Shown here: in pieces, positions 61,601-64,000 of the stretch
Position numbering within the stretch: position 1 is the stretch's first letter
Layout of the letters: every line of letters begins with the position of its first letter
Program-made: the position numbers and the translations under genes
The notes under the pieces: model-generated
Told to the model about the DNA's origin: nothing
The model's database searches: none
What the model saw: the letters and a program-made list of their open reading frames with translations, nothing else
Assembly (NCBI RefSeq): GCF_001469215.1
Contig: NZ_LOFH01000008.1
Span: 62,001-126,000 of the forward strand
From: Pseudoalteromonas sp. H105
GTDB lineage: Bacteria; Pseudomonadota; Gammaproteobacteria; Enterobacterales; Alteromonadaceae
Direction: 5' to 3'
DNA length: 64,000 nt

Positions 61601-62979
61601 TATAAACCTGAGTCTTTTAAATCGATTTGATGTTTATCAATTCGTCTGTAGATGGCTGATTTACTTAGGCCTAAGAATTCACCCGCAGCAATCACGTTGC
61701 CATTAAACTGAGCCAATGCCTTTTGAATCATTTGTTTTTCTAATTCTTCAAGGGGCAGCAGCGGCAAAGTATTAGTGGTTGAATGGTTGATAGGGGCTTC
61801 GCTGCTAGGTTGTTCAAGGATCAAATCAGCAGCTAGAATGGTGTTATTATCGCTCATGATTACTGCACGTTCAATACAATGACTTAGCTCGCGAACATTG
61901 CCTGGCCAAGGGTATTGAGTTAGAGCAGTGGTTGCCTCAGATGAAAGCGACATGCCTTGGCGTTGGTATTTTTTACTGTGGGTTTTAATTAAGTGATTAG
62001 CTAGTTCGACGATATCTTCTATTCGTTCGCGTAGCGGTGGAATATGCAGTTCAATGGTGTTGAGCCTGAACAGTAAATCGCGACGGAACTCACCATTGTC
62101 AATCGCTTGTGCTAGTTCTGCATTGGTGGCAGCAATAATACGTACATCGGCTATTTGGGTTTGGCTTGAACCTAATACTTCGAATTCTTTGCTTTCTAGT
62201 ACGCGCAGCATTTTACTTTGTAATGCTAGAGGTAGCGTGGCTATTTCATCTAAAAACAAGGTGCCGCCATTGGCTATTTCAAAACGACCGAGCCGGTCTT
62301 CTTTGGCGTCAGTAAAGGCGCCTTTTTTATGACCGAATAGCTCGCTCTCAAAGAGTGTTGGCGCAATCGCACCAATATTTACGCTCACATAGCGTTGCTC
62401 GCAGCGGTTAGAGTGTTGATGAATGTAGTGCGCGAGTAAGCTTTTTCCGGTTCCATTTTCGCCCGTGATCAGTATGCTGGCATCTGTTTTTGCAGCACGT
62501 TTAGCACGCTGCAATAACTGTTGCATGGCTGGGGAATAGGCAATGTAATCGGCAGTTTGTGGGTCGTTTAACGCTTTTAAGCAGGCATTATCATGATTGC
62601 TTTTTTTCAGCTTCAATTGTTGCTGTACCACAGCGCTGAGTCGCACGTTATTCCACGGTTTTTCGACAAAGTCGACCGCACCAAATTGCATGGCTTTTAC
62701 TGCTACATCAACACTTGCCCATGCGGTCATAACGACGACAGGGATTGTAGAACCACGTGTTTGAAGTTGTTTTAAAAATCGCAGCCCTTCTTCCCCTGAG
62801 GTGGTGTCGAGCCGAAAGTTCATATCGAGTAAAATCAGACTGATAGCATTGCTATTAATCATGTCGAGTGCCTGCTCAGGGCCTTGTGCTTCTATGCACT
62901 GTAAGCCGAGTTGGTTTAATGCCACTATGGCGGCCATACGAACATCGGCTTGGTCGTCGATAACTAAAATTGAGTCCAT
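61600..62979 (-). CDS. Sigma-54-dependent response regulator
   Basis: 459 aa. Receiver with Asp52 (ISLILLDMNF), AAA+ domain with Walker A ITGENGTGKS (171-180), a sigma-54 contact loop that reads GAFTDA (220-225) instead of the usual GAFTGA, Walker B GGTLFLDEIA, and a Fis-type C-terminal HTH (AAGEFLGLSKSAIYRRIDKH). The GAFTDA variant is frequent in the subgroup that sits next to MacB/FtsX-type permeases, which is the context here. It activates genes with sigma-54 promoters, probably the adjacent ABC operon. Confidence 0.93.
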   Translation of the reverse strand: MDSILVIDDQADVRMAAIVALNQLGLQCIEAQGPEQALDMINSNAISLILLDMNFRLDTTSGEEGLRFLKQLQTRGSTIPVVVMTAWASVDVAVKAMQFGAVDFVEKPWNNVRLSAVVQQQLKLKKSNHDNACLKALNDPQTADYIAYSPAMQQLLQRAKRAAKTDASILITGENGTGKSLLAHYIHQHSNRCEQRYVSVNIGAIAPTLFESELFGHKKGAFTDAKEDRLGRFEIANGGTLFLDEIATLPLALQSKMLRVLESKEFEVLGSSQTQIADVRIIAATNAELAQAIDNGEFRRDLLFRLNTIELHIPPLRERIEDIVELANHLIKTHSKKYQRQGMSLSSEATTALTQYPWPGNVRELSHCIERAVIMSDNNTILAADLILEQPSSEAPINHSTTNTLPLLPLEELEKQMIQKALAQFNGNVIAAGEFLGLSKSAIYRRIDKHQIDLKDSGL

Positions 62980-63000
62980 TTTTTATTTTTACTCTATCTC

Positions 63001-63033
63001 AACCAAGCAAAAGCAGCGTGCTTTTGCTTGGTT
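63001..63033. terminator. Strong terminator after the ABC permease gene
   Basis: A 15-bp perfect stem AACCAAGCAAAAGCA / TGCTTTTGCTTGGTT with loop GCG between the ABC permease stop and the response-regulator start. Confidence 0.75.
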
Positions 63034-63048
63034 GTGGCCTTACATTAC

Positions 63049-64000
63049 TTAGTCGTTACGAAGCGCGGCCATGGGTTTGGCTTTAATTAACAGCAATAGT
63101 GGCCTAAAACAGGCAAACATTGCAATAATCAAGGTGATAAACCAGGCCATTAATTGCAAGCGCACGTCTAGAATTAACCATGAGACAAGCTCTTCTTGCA
63201 AGATAAAGTAACCTGCTACTACGATAATAAGCGCTAGCGTAAAACCGATTAACACAGGAGTGATGGCCTCTTTACCCATGAGTTTAAATAAACGTGCCTT
63301 TTTAGCCCCCAGTGCCATACGAATTCCAAACTCATAGCGGCGCAGACCTAGGTTGTAGCTAAGTACTCCAAATATCCCAATGGCCGCTAATAGTAAAGTG
63401 AATAGTGCCAAGGTACTACACAGCGCAACAGTTAAACGGCTCATGTAGAGTAGGCCATCATACTCTTGCTGTAAGTCTTTAAATTGCCATAACGTTAAAT
63501 GGCTATTAGCTTCTCTGAGTAGGTTTAATATTTTTTCATTATTAAGTGTGGTACCGGCGTCCATTTTGATCGTAAACATGTAGCTCCATGGTGTCGCTGG
63601 CCACCACATGTGCCGACCAAACGACTCATCATAGTACTTAGGGTGATTGAAATCTTCGGTTACCCCGACAATTTCAAACATTTTATCTTCTAAGCCTTGG
63701 TAACTTTTACCGATAATATTTGTGTAGTCTTGATCGGGCAATAACCAATTCGCAACACTGATAGACACCAATAGCTCATTTGTTTCCCCGCGCATAGCTT
63801 GTTCACTGAAAGTGCGGCCAGCGAGTATCTTGGTGTTTACTAAATCAAAATATTCAGGCCCGACCCATTGGCTTGGGAAGAAGATAGAGCTTTTTCCTTC
63901 AACATCGGTCAGCGTATTGGCATTTTGCCTTGGCGTTACTGGGCTGTGGCCGATAGCCACATCTTTGATTCCGTCGCTATTTTTTAGTACTTGTTGATAT
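63049..64000 (-). CDS. MacB/FtsX-type ABC transporter permease (5' end cut by window)
   Basis: The frame is open to the window edge; 317 codons are visible. The visible part covers the MacB periplasmic core (FFPSQWVGPEYFDLVNTKIL, IGKSYQGLEDKMFEIVGVTE) and the C-terminal FtsX domain with three TM helices (ALCSTLALFTLLLAAIGIFG, ALGAKKARLFKLMGKEA). The tail KPMAALRND is typical. These permeases pair with a MacB-like ATPase for envelope transport or efflux; the partner must lie outside the window. A gene for a sigma-54 regulator follows, probably its regulator. Confidence 0.9.
   Translation of the reverse strand, partial: YQQVLKNSDGIKDVAIGHSPVTPRQNANTLTDVEGKSSIFFPSQWVGPEYFDLVNTKILAGRTFSEQAMRGETNELLVSISVANWLLPDQDYTNIIGKSYQGLEDKMFEIVGVTEDFNHPKYYDESFGRHMWWPATPWSYMFTIKMDAGTTLNNEKILNLLREANSHLTLWQFKDLQQEYDGLLYMSRLTVALCSTLALFTLLLAAIGIFGVLSYNLGLRRYEFGIRMALGAKKARLFKLMGKEAITPVLIGFTLALIIVVAGYFILQEELVSWLILDVRLQLMAWFITLIIAMFACFRPLLLLIKAKPMAALRND

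Overview
The window reads as chromosome of an AT-rich marine gammaproteobacterium of the Alteromonadales, most likely Pseudoalteromonas or a close relative. The basis is the gene mix (large TonB-dependent receptors, DUF3857, DUF5117 and DUF4198 proteins, a GbpA relative, YaeQ, oligopeptidase B, DUF2569), Fur-type operators and codon usage. Species was not tested. No tRNA, rRNA or CRISPR array was seen.

Layout. (1) 1-7.3 kb, minus strand: an iron/heme block. It holds a FecI-type sigma factor, a FecR-type anti-sigma factor, a TonB-dependent (probably heme) receptor with an STN domain, heme oxygenase and a YbaN-like membrane protein. A PepSY-DUF2271-DUF4198 cluster follows. Fur-like boxes precede the receptor and the PepSY gene. 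(2) 7.4-34.7 kb: a porin, a MarR regulator, hexose-6-phosphate mutarotase, a YdbS/YdbT pair, envelope proteases and lipoproteins, a PQ-loop protein, a dead PhzF gene, an RND efflux pair, a c-di-GMP-I riboswitch in front of a GbpA-like protein that has lost its LPMO domain, oligopeptidase B, a LytTR regulator divergent from a second TonB receptor, and Dps. (3) 34.7-35.9 kb: a lipase-like hydrolase and YaeQ.

(4) About 36.0-51.55 kb is a 15.5-kb genomic island inserted into the 5' end of the rbgA/ylqF GTPase gene. A 16-bp direct repeat (35987-36002 and 51550-51565) marks the two junctions. The original ribosome-binding site, start codon and first eight codons remain at the left end; the right end supplies a replacement start that keeps the GTPase frame open. 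Cargo: a P4-type tyrosine integrase, a YagK/YfjJ-like protein, an intact radC-alpA module and a second decayed radC-alpA module, an envelope-hydrolase group (beta-lactamase-like hydrolase, M23 and S41 peptidases) with a membrane-bound AraC-type regulator, a GNAT acetyltransferase, a type II restriction-modification pair and several unknown proteins.

(5) 52.5-53.1 kb holds what I consider the best hidden feature: two tandem minus-strand units of about 220 nt. Each has a Fur-like box, a TTGACA-17-GATAAT promoter, a RyhB-like core (ACATTGCTCA) and an intrinsic terminator. They look like a RyhB homologue duplicated in the PrrF1/PrrF2 manner. (6) 53.2-64.0 kb: an SSS-type hybrid sensor kinase, a DUF3857/transglutaminase membrane protein, a DUF2569 protein, an NtrC-like two-component pair and the end of a MacB/FtsX-type ABC permease gene.

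As a system, iron supply runs through the window: a cell-surface-signalling heme receptor operon, heme breakdown, a PepSY reductase-like cluster, a Fur-box small membrane protein and paired iron-stress sRNAs. The island adds DNA restriction and envelope-modifying enzymes, and it has taken over translation initiation of a ribosome-assembly GTPase.
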